A stretch of 64,000 bases of DNA, from the NCBI GenBank assembly GCA_965227455.1, contig OZ245752.1, forward strand, positions 4,588,001 to 4,652,000, read 5' to 3'. The notes under the pieces were generated by a model, which was not told the DNA's origin, did no database searches, and worked only from the letters and a program-made list of their open reading frames with translations. The number at the start of each line of letters is the position of its first letter. Position 1 is the stretch's first letter. A program made the position numbers and the translations under genes. This DNA is from JABDIP01 sp965227455 (GTDB lineage: Bacteria > Pseudomonadota > Alphaproteobacteria > DSM-16000 > Inquilinaceae). Below are positions 43,074-52,181 of the stretch, one piece after another.

Positions 43074-45482
43074 ATGCCCCTGCACAGAAGACTGACCGGC
43101 AGCCTGTTCCTAAAGCTTGCCGTTCCCGTGCCGCTCGTGATGGTCATTTGCCTGGCCGCCGCCTGGTACCTGATCCCCCAGAGCGTCATCCAGCATGCGC
43201 GCGAAAGTGCCATCAATTCGGCGATCCAGACCGCAAACCAGTTCAAAACGATCCGCGGCTACTACACCAACAATGTGGTCCGCAAGGTCGTCGCGGACGG
43301 CAATCTCAGACCCTCCTTCACGCACCAATCGGAACCGGACGGGATCCCGTTGCCGGCTACCTTCATCCATGACGTGAGCGCCCTGCTCGCCGAAGAGGAT
43401 ACTACTGTCAGTCTCTACAGTGCCTTTCCCTTCCCCGTCCGCAGCGACAGGCAGCTTGACGAGTTCCAAGCCCAGACTTGGGAGTTCCTGACAGAGCGTC
43501 CCGAAGAGGTTGCCACGCGCGAAGAGCAACACGGTGACCGTACCATCATCCGGGCGGCCGTTGCCGATCGGATGGTCGCCGAAGCCTGTGTGACGTGTCA
43601 CAACACCCATGCGGATTCACCGAAGACTGACTGGCGCCTGGGCGACGTTCGCGGCGTGCTGGAAGTCACCAGCGACATTTCAAATGAGGTTGCAGCGGCT
43701 CAAAGTCTGAGCAACAAGATCGTGGTGTTCGGTGGGATCGCCGCGCTGCTTGTCATGATTGTCTGTGTGACCGGCGCAGCCTACGTGGCCGTTCCACTGA
43801 GGAAGATGACCGCCGCCACGGGGCAGCTCGCTTCCGGTGACATGGAGTGTCAGGTCCCCGGGCGCACCCGGGCGGACGAGATCGGCCAGATGGCCCGGTC
43901 ACTGGAACAGATTCGTACCGTCGGTGTTACGGCAACCCGTGCCCAGGCCGCGTTGGACAGCGCGTCGGCCGTCATCATGATGACGGATGCCGACCACAAC
44001 ATCATCTACATGAACAAAGTGGCGGTAGAAATGTTCCGGGGGGCGGAGGCGAAATTGCGCCAGGACTTCTCCGGGTTCAGCGCCGACGGGCTGATCGGCA
44101 CCAATATAGACGCATTCCACAAGAACCCATCGCATCAGCGCAGCATTCTGGAGGGGCTGACGGGCTGCCATCGGGCGCGCCTGAAGCTTGGCGGCCGGAC
44201 CTACGACCTTGCGCTCACGCCGGTAATGAATGAAGCCGGCGATCGTCTGGGCGCGACTGTCGAGTGGCGCGACGTGACCCTGGAGCTGGCAATCGAGGAG
44301 GAGGTGGCCGAGTTGGTGCGGTCGGCGTCGGAGGGCGATTTCACCCGGCGGCTGGACGAGTCCGGCAAGGCCGGCTTCATGTTGGAGCTGTCGCGCGGCA
44401 TGAACGCCCTGGCGGCGACCGTCGACCAGGGCCTGTCGGAGACCGTCAAGGTCATGGCCGGCCTCGCCGAAGGCGACCTCACCCGCCGCATTGATGGCGA
44501 CTATCACGGCAGCTTCCTGCAGCTCAAGCGCGACACCAACCGCATGGCCGAGAAGATCGCCGAGATCGCCGGCGGCATCTCCGAGAGCACCACCGCCGTG
44601 CGCAGCGCCACCGACGAGATCGCCGCCGGCGCGTCCGACCTCGCCGGCCGCACTGAGCAGCAGGCCTCGTCGCTGGAACAGACCTCCGCCTCCATGGAAG
44701 AACTCTCCGCCACCGTGCGCCAGAACGCCGACAACGCCCAGCAGGCCAACCAGCTCGCCGCGGCCGCCCGCGAGGCCGCCACCGGCGGCGGCGCGGTCGT
44801 CACCTCCGCCGTGGAGGCCATGGGCCAGATCGAGGCGTCGTCGCAGAAGGTCACCGAGATCGTCGGCATGATCGACGAGATCGCCTTCCAGACCAACCTG
44901 CTGGCCCTGAACGCCGCCGTGGAGGCGGCCCGGGCCGGCGAGGCCGGCAAGGGTTTTGCCGTGGTCGCCACCGAGGTCCGGGCGCTGGCCCAACGCTCCG
45001 GCCAGGCGTCCAAGGAGATCAAGGAGCTGATCCTGAACTCCGACAGCCAGGTCCGCGAGGGCGTCGGCCTGGTCAAGCAGGCCGGCGAGTCCCTGGAGGA
45101 GATCGTCACCTCGGTGAAGAAGGTCGCCGACATCGTGTCCGACATCGCCGCCGCCAGCCAGGAGCAGGCCTCCGGCATCGACGAGGTGTCGACTGCCGTC
45201 ACCAACATGGACGAAATGACCCAGCAGAACGCCGCCCTGGTCGAGGAGACCACGGCGGCGCTGACCTCCGCCCAGACCCAGGTGGCCGACCTGGACGACC
45301 TGGTCGGATTCTTCAAGACCGGACGTCAGAGCGCCGCCCCCGAGGCGGCGGTGCCGCTGACCGTCGTCGCCGACGGGGCCGCGGCCAAGCCGAACCAGGG
45401 GCACGGGCAGCAACGCACGATCACCAGGAAGGTCGCCACCGGCGGCACCGTCGCCGGCGACGACGACTGGCAGGAATTCTAG
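43074..45482 (+). CDS. Methyl-accepting chemotaxis protein with haem-c Tll0287-like sensor
   Basis: 802-aa receptor. TM1 is at about 13-33. The periplasmic domain (35-215) resembles the Tll0287-like/DUF3365 family and contains a haem c attachment motif C172-V-T-C-H176. TM2 (216-239) is followed by HAMP, a PAS-like domain (about 295-405, MTDADHNIIYMN), a second HAMP and the signalling hairpin. The C terminus is the same WQEF docking motif as the upstream receptor. The sensor suggests redox, oxygen or NO sensing. The signalling half differs from that of its neighbour by a single residue (EELS for EEIS). ATG at 43074 has only a weak ribosome-binding site. Confidence 0.93.
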   Translation: MPLHRRLTGSLFLKLAVPVPLVMVICLAAAWYLIPQSVIQHARESAINSAIQTANQFKTIRGYYTNNVVRKVVADGNLRPSFTHQSEPDGIPLPATFIHDVSALLAEEDTTVSLYSAFPFPVRSDRQLDEFQAQTWEFLTERPEEVATREEQHGDRTIIRAAVADRMVAEACVTCHNTHADSPKTDWRLGDVRGVLEVTSDISNEVAAAQSLSNKIVVFGGIAALLVMIVCVTGAAYVAVPLRKMTAATGQLASGDMECQVPGRTRADEIGQMARSLEQIRTVGVTATRAQAALDSASAVIMMTDADHNIIYMNKVAVEMFRGAEAKLRQDFSGFSADGLIGTNIDAFHKNPSHQRSILEGLTGCHRARLKLGGRTYDLALTPVMNEAGDRLGATVEWRDVTLELAIEEEVAELVRSASEGDFTRRLDESGKAGFMLELSRGMNALAATVDQGLSETVKVMAGLAEGDLTRRIDGDYHGSFLQLKRDTNRMAEKIAEIAGGISESTTAVRSATDEIAAGASDLAGRTEQQASSLEQTSASMEELSATVRQNADNAQQANQLAAAAREAATGGGAVVTSAVEAMGQIEASSQKVTEIVGMIDEIAFQTNLLALNAAVEAARAGEAGKGFAVVATEVRALAQRSGQASKEIKELILNSDSQVREGVGLVKQAGESLEEIVTSVKKVADIVSDIAAASQEQASGIDEVSTAVTNMDEMTQQNAALVEETTAALTSAQTQVADLDDLVGFFKTGRQSAAPEAAVPLTVVADGAAAKPNQGHGQQRTITRKVATGGTVAGDDDWQEF
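44301..45480 (+). repeat. Direct repeat, receptor signalling half, copy 2
   Basis: Partner of 41858-43037. It begins at the GAGGTGGCCGAG that starts the shared second HAMP region and ends at the last sense codon. Confidence 0.95.
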
Positions 45483-45529
45483 GCAGCGCAGCCATGACCC
45501 GCCCCGCCCGCACCCCAAAGGAGACCGGC

Positions 45530-46399
45530 ATGAGCGTCCCGCCGGCCGGCCAGGACGCCCTGAAGGGCCTCCCGAAGATCGACCTCACGGAGAAGAGCTT
45601 CGACTTCATTCGCGTCCTGTTGCGCGAGCAAACCGGCATCACCCTGGCCGGGAACAAGCGGGACATGGTGTATCGCCGGCTGATCAAGCGCCTACGGGTC
45701 CTCGGTCTCGACAGCTTCGAGGCCTATTGCGACCACCTGTCCGGCCCGGACCGGGATGCCGAGATCCGCCAGATGAAAAATGCGCTGACCACCAATCTGA
45801 CCAAGTTCTTCCGTGAGCGGCACCATTTCGAGCATTTGGCGAAGGTCGCGCTGCCGCCGCTGGTCGAGAGAGCCGAACGCTGCGGCGCCCGACGCCTGCG
45901 TATCTGGTCGGCCGGCTGCTCGTCCGGTGAGGAGCCGCACTCCATCGCCATAACGCTGTGCCGGCATATGCGCGAACTGGACACCTGGGATGCCAGGATC
46001 CTGGCCACCGACATCGACACCGACATGATCGAGGCGGGCCGTGCAGGCCTCTATCAACGGCGCATCATCGAGGACATTCCGCCCCATCTGCGCAAACGCT
46101 TTTTCCTGGACGCTGGCGCCGAGGGGGAGTGCCAAGTCACCGACGATGCACGCTCTTTGATCACCTTCAAGCCGCTCAACCTGCTGCAAACCTGGCCGAT
46201 GAAGGGCCCATTCGACGTAATCTTCTGCCGCAACGTTGTGATCTATTTCGACAAACCGACCCAGCGGTCGCTATTCGATCGCTTTGCCGACATCCTGAAG
46301 GATGACGGCTTCCTTTACATCGGACACTCCGAGTCGCTGTTCAACGTTACCGACCGATTCCGATCTCAAGGGCAGAGCATCTATCAGAAGGTCGCGTGA
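45530..46399 (+). CDS. cheR: Chemotaxis protein methyltransferase CheR
   Basis: 289-aa SAM-dependent glutamate methyltransferase acting on the receptors. The N-terminal helical domain (SFDFIRVLLREQTGITL, NALTTNLTKFFRE) is followed by the SAM site IWSAGCSSGEEPHSIAI and the motif FDVIFCRNVVIYFD. ATG at 45530 is preferred over 45494 because AAAGGAG lies 5-6 bp upstream. The receptors' WQEF tails are probable docking sites for its beta subdomain. Confidence 0.95.
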   Translation: MSVPPAGQDALKGLPKIDLTEKSFDFIRVLLREQTGITLAGNKRDMVYRRLIKRLRVLGLDSFEAYCDHLSGPDRDAEIRQMKNALTTNLTKFFRERHHFEHLAKVALPPLVERAERCGARRLRIWSAGCSSGEEPHSIAITLCRHMRELDTWDARILATDIDTDMIEAGRAGLYQRRIIEDIPPHLRKRFFLDAGAEGECQVTDDARSLITFKPLNLLQTWPMKGPFDVIFCRNVVIYFDKPTQRSLFDRFADILKDDGFLYIGHSESLFNVTDRFRSQGQSIYQKVA

Positions 46400-46476
46400 T
46401 GGGTATCCGCCGCAGCGCCGATTCGACCCGTTCCCCCTGCCAGTCATCACGACCGCACGAGCGCTGGAACTGAAGA

Positions 46477-47532
46477 ATGGTCCGTGTCCTCATCGTCGAC
46501 GACTCCGCTCTGATGCGGCAAATCCTCACCAAAATCCTCTCCAGCGATCCCGAGATCGACGTCGTGGGCAGTGCGCCGGATCCCTTTGTCGCGCGGCAGA
46601 AGATCAAAGAGCTCAATCCGGACGTCATCACCATGGATGTCGAGATGCCGCGCATGGACGGGCTGACTATGCTGGAGAAGATCATGCGCCTTCGTCCGAC
46701 GCCGGTCGTCATGATCTCCACCCTGACCCAGAAGGGTGCCAACACCACGTTGCAGGCACTGGAGCTGGGCGCGGTCGATTTCATCGGCAAACCGACCATC
46801 GATGTGCAGAACGGCTGGGATGAATTGCGGGACGAGCTGATCGCCAAGATCAAAGCCGCGTCCGGCGCGCGGGTCACGGCACTCACCCAGCGGCCCGGCG
46901 TTGCTCGGTCCGGCCCGCTGGCGCCGCTGGCATTCGGCACCACAGACAAGGTTGTCGCGATCGGTGCGTCGACCGGCGGGGTGGAGGCACTGCGCACGGT
47001 CATCGGGGCGATGCCGGCCGACGGGCCGCCGATCCTGATCGTGCAGCACATGCCGCAGAGCTTCACCGAGCGCTTTGCCGAGCGGCTCGACGGCTTGAGC
47101 GCCATGTCGGTTTCGGAGGCCGCCGACCGCGCGCGGGTGCTGCCGGGACATGCCTATATCGCCCCGGGAAACCGGCATCTTCGGCTGGTCCGCTCCGGCG
47201 CGCAGTTCCAATGCCAGCTGGCCGACACGGCCCCGGTCTCCGGCCATCGGCCATCGGCCGACGTCCTGTTCGGGTCCATGGCGGAGTCCGCTGGCGCCAA
47301 CGCGGTTGGCGTCATCCTGACCGGCATGGGCAAGGACGGCGCGGCGGGGTTGCTGCGGATGCGCCAAGTCGGTGCCGCCACCATGGGCCAGAACGAGGCG
47401 ACCTGCCTGGTCTACGGCATGCCGAGGGCGGCCGCGGAGGCAGGCGCAGTGATGGACGAGTACCCGCTCAGCCGGATCGCCGGGATGATCGCGGAAGCCT
47501 GCCGGGCAACCCGGCAGAAGGCCAGCGCATGA
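46477..47532 (+). CDS. cheB: Chemotaxis protein-glutamate methylesterase CheB
   Basis: 351-aa response-regulator methylesterase. The receiver domain has D8/D9 and phosphoacceptor D54 (ITMDVEMPRMDG). The catalytic domain shows the Ser (AIGASTGGVEAL), His (VQHMPQSFTERFAERL) and Asp (GMGKDGAAG) regions. It removes methyl groups added by CheR and may deamidate receptor glutamines together with CheD. ATG at 46477. Confidence 0.96.
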   Translation: MVRVLIVDDSALMRQILTKILSSDPEIDVVGSAPDPFVARQKIKELNPDVITMDVEMPRMDGLTMLEKIMRLRPTPVVMISTLTQKGANTTLQALELGAVDFIGKPTIDVQNGWDELRDELIAKIKAASGARVTALTQRPGVARSGPLAPLAFGTTDKVVAIGASTGGVEALRTVIGAMPADGPPILIVQHMPQSFTERFAERLDGLSAMSVSEAADRARVLPGHAYIAPGNRHLRLVRSGAQFQCQLADTAPVSGHRPSADVLFGSMAESAGANAVGVILTGMGKDGAAGLLRMRQVGAATMGQNEATCLVYGMPRAAAEAGAVMDEYPLSRIAGMIAEACRATRQKASA

Positions 47533-47714
47533 CCGCGGATCCGGGCGATGCCCGGCGTCGGATCAGGGAGTCTTGAAGCCATCGTGGTCCAGGAAAGCCC
47601 ATCGATCAGGGCCGGTTTGCCGGCCGGATGGGCCCTGCACCGTCGATGAAACTTGGAGTGTGAAAAAGCGTCCCTTCGGCGTTGGCCGCTGGGATTCTAT
47701 TTGGAGTACAGACT

Positions 47715-48104
47715 ATGCCCACAGCGCAGAACATGCTTGTCCTTGTGGTCGACGATCAGCAGAGCATGCGCCAACTGGCCTGCTTCACGCTGGAGCAGAT
47801 CGGCGTACGGAACGTCGTTCAAGCCAAGAACGGACACCAGGCCCTTGAGGCAATGCAGCAGAACCGCTTCGACCTGGTGATCTCCGATTGGAACATGGAG
47901 GGCATGGACGGCATGGATCTGCTCAGGACGATCCGGTCCGACCCGCTGCAGAAGAAGACGCCGTTCATCATGGCGACCGGCCAGAATTCCAAGGATCATG
48001 TCCAGGAGGCCATCAAGGCGGGTGTGAACAATTATATCGTGAAGCCGTTCAGCGCGAAGGTTCTGAAGGACAAGATCGAGGCGGTCGTCGGCGCCCTGAA
48101 ATAG
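47715..48104 (+). CDS. cheY: Second CheY-type response regulator
   Basis: 129-aa single receiver domain with D13-D14, phosphoacceptor D58 (VISDWNMEGMDG), Thr switch (IMATGQNSKDH) and Lys in VKPFS. The motif SDWNMxxMDG is that of classical motor-binding CheY, so this is the better candidate for switching flagella, leaving the operon's first CheY as sink or partner. ATG at 47715 has TTGGAG upstream. It is preceded by 182 bp without a gene and is convergent with the CheZ-like gene. Confidence 0.92.
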   Translation: MPTAQNMLVLVVDDQQSMRQLACFTLEQIGVRNVVQAKNGHQALEAMQQNRFDLVISDWNMEGMDGMDLLRTIRSDPLQKKTPFIMATGQNSKDHVQEAIKAGVNNYIVKPFSAKVLKDKIEAVVGALK

Positions 48105-48134
48105 GCCCCCGGGGCCGGCCAGGCCGCGTGGCGG

Positions 48135-48614
48135 CTATTCTTCAGGCGGCATCTCGAGCCGGCGGGCGAAGCGGCGCCGTAGATCCTCGATCAGCAGCAC
48201 GTCAAGCAGAGCGGCGGTCCACTCCCGACCCGCCGGGCCGGCCTGCCCATCGCCGTCGGGTGTAGGCATCGCCTCCACCGCGCCCACCATCACCTCCAAG
48301 GCCCGCACCAGGTTCTCCAGGGTCTGGCGGATGAGATCGTCGGACTGCAGCGCAGTCACCAGCTCGTTCATCTCCTCCGGCCCCAAATCCGGCCGGTTCG
48401 CCCCAATCGGCCCGAACAGGTGCCCCGAGACCACATCCATCATGCGCCGCTGCTCGGACAGCGTACTCTCGATGGACTCGCGGGTCGCATGGAGACCGCC
48501 GAGGAGGAACCCGACAAGCGTTTCCGGCGGTACATCCATGGCGAGCGACGCCACGCCGGGTCGGGCGGCGCCACGCGCCTCTGGACGGTTCTCACTTCCG
48601 GCGGTCGACGTCAT
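48135..48614 (-). CDS. CheZ-like putative CheY phosphatase
   Basis: 159-aa helical protein on the strand opposite to the che operon, placed immediately after cheY. Residues 89-97 read LQSDDLIRQ, giving D93 and Q97 with the same four-residue spacing as the catalytic D143 and Q147 of E. coli CheZ (DLTGQ). The preceding helix (NELVTA) and the following helix (TLENLVRALEVM) fit the CheZ hairpin. It is much shorter than CheZ (about 214 aa) and the CheY-binding C-terminal helix is not evident. The assignment is inference from motif and context. The start is ATG at 48614; a good ribosome-binding site is not obvious. Confidence 0.55.
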   Translation of the reverse strand: MTSTAGSENRPEARGAARPGVASLAMDVPPETLVGFLLGGLHATRESIESTLSEQRRMMDVVSGHLFGPIGANRPDLGPEEMNELVTALQSDDLIRQTLENLVRALEVMVGAVEAMPTPDGDGQAGPAGREWTAALLDVLLIEDLRRRFARRLEMPPEE

Positions 48615-48879
48615 CGGCGACCAATCCTTTCGCTGCCGCTATCAATATTGGCCGCGGCGATGGCGGACTTCGCGAAAGTCTAGGATATCGAGCTTTCGAT
48701 TGGCTTAACGGATTATGAAAATATCAATATCGATATTTCAATAAATTTGAAATATTCGATATCGTCTTTTTCAAATATGATTAATAATACAGGGAACTTT
48801 TACTTCTAAGGTCTATAGTTCACGGATCAATGCCGATATATGCCGCCATCATGCCCCGCACTATCGCAACTGCCGCCCC
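48615..48879. promoter_or_regulatory. AT-rich divergent promoter region
   Basis: 265 bp between the CheZ-like gene and the pentapeptide gene. Bases 48700-48800 are far more AT-rich than anything nearby. They contain the inverted repeat AAATATC-N6-GATATTT around 48719-48738 and a second GATATC at about 48759. A separate promoter for the pentapeptide-cheD pair is likely. Confidence 0.45.
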
Positions 48880-49980
48880 ATGACTCCTGCCGCCATTGCA
48901 GAAATCCTGAACAAACATGATCGGTGGTTGCGCGGCCAGGCCGACGGCGCCCGCGCCGAACTGTCAGGGTGTGATCTGTCCGGCTCGGATCTTTCCGGAC
49001 GCGACCTGAGGCGGGCGGTCCTCAGCGATGCAAGGCTTTGCCGGTGCGACCTGTCCGGTGCCCGGCTCGACGAGGCCGACCTGTTCTGCGCCGACCTGTC
49101 CGGAGCCCGGTTGGAAAAAGCGACCTTCGTCAACGCGGAACTGCGCGGCGCGGTCTTCGAAGGCGCCGACTTGTCCGGCGGCGACCTGCGATCCGCGCGC
49201 CTGCGCCGCGGCTTACGCTTCGCCTCCGCCTCTGAGGTCGACATCGAGACGATCCCGCAGAACTTCCGCCAGGCGGTCTTGCGCGGCGCGGAGATGTCCG
49301 GGGTCGACGCGCTCGGCGCCGACTTCACCGCTGCCGATCTGGCCGGCGCCAACCTGAGTGATGCCAGCCTGTCCGAGGCCGCGCTTACCCAGGCCGACCT
49401 GTCCGGCGCGGTGCTCTCAAATGCGGATCTGACGGGTGCCGACCTGGCGACGACCCGCCTGGACGGCGCGGTGCTGGAGGGCGCCCGGCTGGTCGGAACG
49501 GTTCTCCAGCAGGACGATCACGGCCAAGCGGACCTTTTGGACAGGATCGCGGCGCACCGCCTATGGCTGGAAGGGCGCGGCGGCGCGGCGCTGGTTCTCA
49601 CCCACGTTGCGCTGGGCGCCGCCGACCTCGAGGGGCAAGATCTGAGCGGCGCTGTGCTGCGGCATGTCGCCCTGCCCGCAGCCAGGCTCCGCTGCGCCCG
49701 GCTCATGCTAGCCGATCTCAGGGGCAGCGACTTGAGCGGTGCCGATTTGAGCGAGGCGGACCTGCGCGGCGCCGACCTACGTAATGCCGTGCTGCGCGAC
49801 TCGGACCTCTCCATGGCTGATCTCGGTCCGGCTGAATTGCGAGGTGCTGACGGCGCCTCCACCGGCCGGTCGAAGCCGGCCGACCTGACCGGCGCGCTCT
49901 TGGACGGCGCCAATCTGGACGGCGCCTCGCTCGACGGCGCCATCTTGCCAGGCGCCGCGCCCGCACAGTCCGATGCATGA
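48880..49980 (+). CDS. Pentapeptide-repeat protein
   Basis: 366-aa protein made mostly of A(D/N)LSG-type pentapeptide repeats in two blocks, about 27-115 and 140-350, separated by short non-repeat stretches (ASEVDIETIPQNFRQ and the QADLLDRIAAHRLWLEGRGG loop). It should fold as a right-handed quadrilateral beta helix. Similar genes accompany che operons in other alphaproteobacteria, but no role is established. It has no signal peptide. Its stop overlaps cheD (ATGA), implying coupled translation. The start ATG at 48880 lacks a strong ribosome-binding site. Confidence 0.9.
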   Translation: MTPAAIAEILNKHDRWLRGQADGARAELSGCDLSGSDLSGRDLRRAVLSDARLCRCDLSGARLDEADLFCADLSGARLEKATFVNAELRGAVFEGADLSGGDLRSARLRRGLRFASASEVDIETIPQNFRQAVLRGAEMSGVDALGADFTAADLAGANLSDASLSEAALTQADLSGAVLSNADLTGADLATTRLDGAVLEGARLVGTVLQQDDHGQADLLDRIAAHRLWLEGRGGAALVLTHVALGAADLEGQDLSGAVLRHVALPAARLRCARLMLADLRGSDLSGADLSEADLRGADLRNAVLRDSDLSMADLGPAELRGADGASTGRSKPADLTGALLDGANLDGASLDGAILPGAAPAQSDA

Positions 49981-50645
49981 CCACGGGGAGTGAGATCGAA
50001 CCCATGACCACCGCCAGCCACAAACCTGGAGTTCGCGGGCCTGGCGCCGGGCCGACCGATGCCCGCCGCCGCTATCTCGACCAGGGTATCGGCGCCACCG
50101 TAATCCAGGTCCTTCAGGGCGATTGTTACGTCTCCGCCGCCCCGGACGAGGTTTTAACGACGGTGCTGGGGTCCTGCGTTTCGGCCTGCGTGCGCGATCC
50201 AGTGGCGCGTTGCGGCGGCATGAACCATTTCCTGCTGCCGGCGGGCCGCGAGCGTCCTGTGGAGGACATCGCGGCGGCCAGCCTGCGTTATGGCAGTTTC
50301 GCCATGGAACAGTTGATCAATACGGTGATGGCTTCAGGCGGGCATCGCGAGCGCCTTGAGATCAAGGTCTTCGGCGGCGCCAACGTAATGCGCGGCATGA
50401 CCGCCATCGGCCATCGCAATGCCGATTTCGTCGAGGAGTTCCTGCGGTCGGAGGGGTTCGAGGTCGCCGCCCAGCACCTGCGCGGCATCTGGCCGCGCAA
50501 GATCCAGTTCTTTCCTCACAGCGGTCAGGTGCGCATGCGCGAGCTGAAGGACGGCTCGGCGACCGGCTTGATCGGGCGGGAGGTCCGCGAGGGTCCACGC
50601 GTGGCCGCCAATCCTGCCGGTGGCACTATTGAGTTGTTCGACTAG
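49977..50645 (+). CDS. cheD: Chemoreceptor glutamine deamidase CheD
   Basis: 222-aa CheD with catalytic Cys in TVLGSCVSACVRDP (about 66) and His in GGMNHFLLPAG (about 83). It deamidates receptor glutamines to methylatable glutamates. The first about 35 residues form a variable extension. ATG at 49977 overlaps the pentapeptide stop; ATG at 50004 is an alternative that would shorten it by nine residues, but GGGGAG is 15 bp away from it. It is the last gene of the chemotaxis block. Confidence 0.93.
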   Translation: MTTGSEIEPMTTASHKPGVRGPGAGPTDARRRYLDQGIGATVIQVLQGDCYVSAAPDEVLTTVLGSCVSACVRDPVARCGGMNHFLLPAGRERPVEDIAAASLRYGSFAMEQLINTVMASGGHRERLEIKVFGGANVMRGMTAIGHRNADFVEEFLRSEGFEVAAQHLRGIWPRKIQFFPHSGQVRMRELKDGSATGLIGREVREGPRVAANPAGGTIELFD

Positions 50646-50676
50646 ACCACGGTCGCCGCGACGCCGAGCGGGGACC

Positions 50677-50716
50677 TGGTGGGCGATCACGGGATCGAAC
50701 CGCTGACCTCGTCGGT
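50677..50716 (-). other. tRNA 3'-end fragment (attachment-site-like remnant)
   Basis: Read on the minus strand, GAGGTCAGCGGTTCGATCCC followed by GTGATCGCCCACCA looks like the variable loop, T-arm, acceptor 3' strand and CCA of a tRNA, most like tRNA-Ile. No 5' half or anticodon arm precedes it. Such fragments are left by integration at tRNA genes. It lies 31 bp after cheD. Confidence 0.5.
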
Positions 50717-50907
50717 GCAAATGAGTGACTAGGCCTCCGCTTCGGGCATTGTTACAAGAACCGGCCGCCAATTGAGACGTTGTTGCGGTAGCCCGGCGGA
50801 TGTTGAAGATTTCATAGGCCCGCCATCACTTGCCACCGCCCGTGATCCATCACCCTGTCTGGCTCTATCTGCGATTTTGCCTAAGCCTGTGCGACGTTGA
50901 GGACCTG

Positions 50908-50950
50908 CTGGCGGTGCGGGCGGACTCCGGCGAACCGGTCTCCGCCTGGA
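50908..50950. repeat. Dispersed repeat, copy C (partial)
   Basis: It shares GCTGGCGGTGCGGGCGG and GGCGAACCGGTCTCC with copies A (35777) and B (53353) but lacks the TTCCCTGA/CAGGGAA part. The rest of the 50646-51077 gap has the tRNA fragment and no recognisable gene. Confidence 0.5.
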
Positions 50951-51077
50951 TCCCCGACGCATAAGGAGGTCCTGGACGGGTTAGCGAATTCGACACCGCA
51001 GAGCGCGAGCACATCCGCAATTCGAGTCCCCCGCGCCAGGTTCCAGGGAGCGCGCTGCCATGGGCGACAATCCGGTG

Positions 51078-52181
51078 TCAGAACCGAAGAAACCGCCAGC
51101 TGGCCGCGGAATGTTCGTCCAGACGCTCAAGGCCATATCGTGCAGCCGCTGCCTGTACTTCGTGGTATTCATCCTGGCTGATCGGCCGGTCGATTTCCGG
51201 GTAGTCGCCGGCCCGATAGCAGGGTCGATACTGATCCATGAGATTCACGTAAGTGTTTGGCGAGACCTGCTCCGCGAGGAAACGCAGCACCTGGTCGCTG
51301 CCGGCGATCTGGTTAGGCAGGACCAGATGGCGCACGAGTAGACCGCGCCGCGCCAGTCCGTCGTCGGCAATCACAAGGTCGCCAACCTGGCGATGCATCT
51401 CGGTCACCGCCGCCTGGTTGACTTCAACGTAGTCCCGCACCCGGGAATACTTTCGAGCCATGTCGGGATCGCCATACTTCATGTCCGGCATGTAGATATC
51501 GATCACGCCTTCCAGCAGGGCGAGCGCCTCCGGGCTGTCATAGCCACCGGTGTTGTATACCAAAGGACACTCAAGCCCCTGTTCCGCCGCGATCGCCACG
51601 GCCGCCAGGATCTGGGCGACGACGTGGCTCGGGCTGACCAGGTTTATGTTGTGGCAGCCCTGCGCCTGTAAGGAGAGCATCATCCCGGCGAGTTCCTCGG
51701 CGGAAACCTCGCGGCCCTGTCCCTTCCAACTGATCTCCCAGTTCTGGCAGTAGATGCAGCGCAAATTGCACCAAGAGAAGAAGATCGTTCCGGAGCCGCC
51801 CCATCCCCGCAGACAATCCTCTTCCCCGTGGTGCGGGCCGAAGGAGTAGACGACGGCATTCTCGCCTGTTCGGCACACCGCGCCCTTGACGCTCTTGGTC
51901 CGATCCACGTGGCAATACCGGGCACAGAGGTCGCAATCCTTCAGGTGTTCGCTCGCCTCGGCGACACGGCGGGACAACGCGCCCGATCGCAGCAGCGCTC
52001 GGTAGCCGGGCTCGGGCCTCGTTCCCTGTGCCCCCAGATCCAGCGCCTTGTCTCTAATCGAAGCGATCACAGCGTGCGTCCGTCGTGCTCCCTTGCGGCG
52101 CCAGTTGGGTCTTGTCGGTGCAGACCGGCGCCCCTTCGCATTGTTGCCGGCGGCGATTGCGACTGTCTTGACCTGTGTCAA
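51078..52181 (-). CDS. Radical SAM protein, COG1313/PflX-like
   Basis: 367-aa radical SAM enzyme of the group annotated as putative pyruvate-formate-lyase activating enzyme. The SAM-cluster motif is C138-N-L-R-C142-I-Y-C145-QNWE. An extra cysteine set C83, C86, C90 and C103 (CDLCARYC...C) may bind a second Fe-S cluster, as in this family. The function is not established. The start is uncertain: ATG at 52181 gives a basic 35-residue leader of low complexity, and a later GTG is possible. It is divergent from the SagB-type gene, and the two may work together. Confidence 0.82.
   Translation of the reverse strand: MTQVKTVAIAAGNNAKGRRSAPTRPNWRRKGARRTHAVIASIRDKALDLGAQGTRPEPGYRALLRSGALSRRVAEASEHLKDCDLCARYCHVDRTKSVKGAVCRTGENAVVYSFGPHHGEEDCLRGWGGSGTIFFSWCNLRCIYCQNWEISWKGQGREVSAEELAGMMLSLQAQGCHNINLVSPSHVVAQILAAVAIAAEQGLECPLVYNTGGYDSPEALALLEGVIDIYMPDMKYGDPDMARKYSRVRDYVEVNQAAVTEMHRQVGDLVIADDGLARRGLLVRHLVLPNQIAGSDQVLRFLAEQVSPNTYVNLMDQYRPCYRAGDYPEIDRPISQDEYHEVQAAAARYGLERLDEHSAASWRFLRF

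Noticed and set aside
42048..45316. Long alternative frames on both strands inside the receptor genes
   Set aside because: They recur identically in both receptor copies because the DNA is duplicated, and they are Pro/Arg or Gly/Leu-rich shadow frames, not a repeated gene.
48700..48800. AT-rich stretch as a possible replication origin or CRISPR leader
   Set aside because: There are no repeated spacers, DnaA boxes or neighbouring cas/replication genes; a promoter region is the simpler reading.
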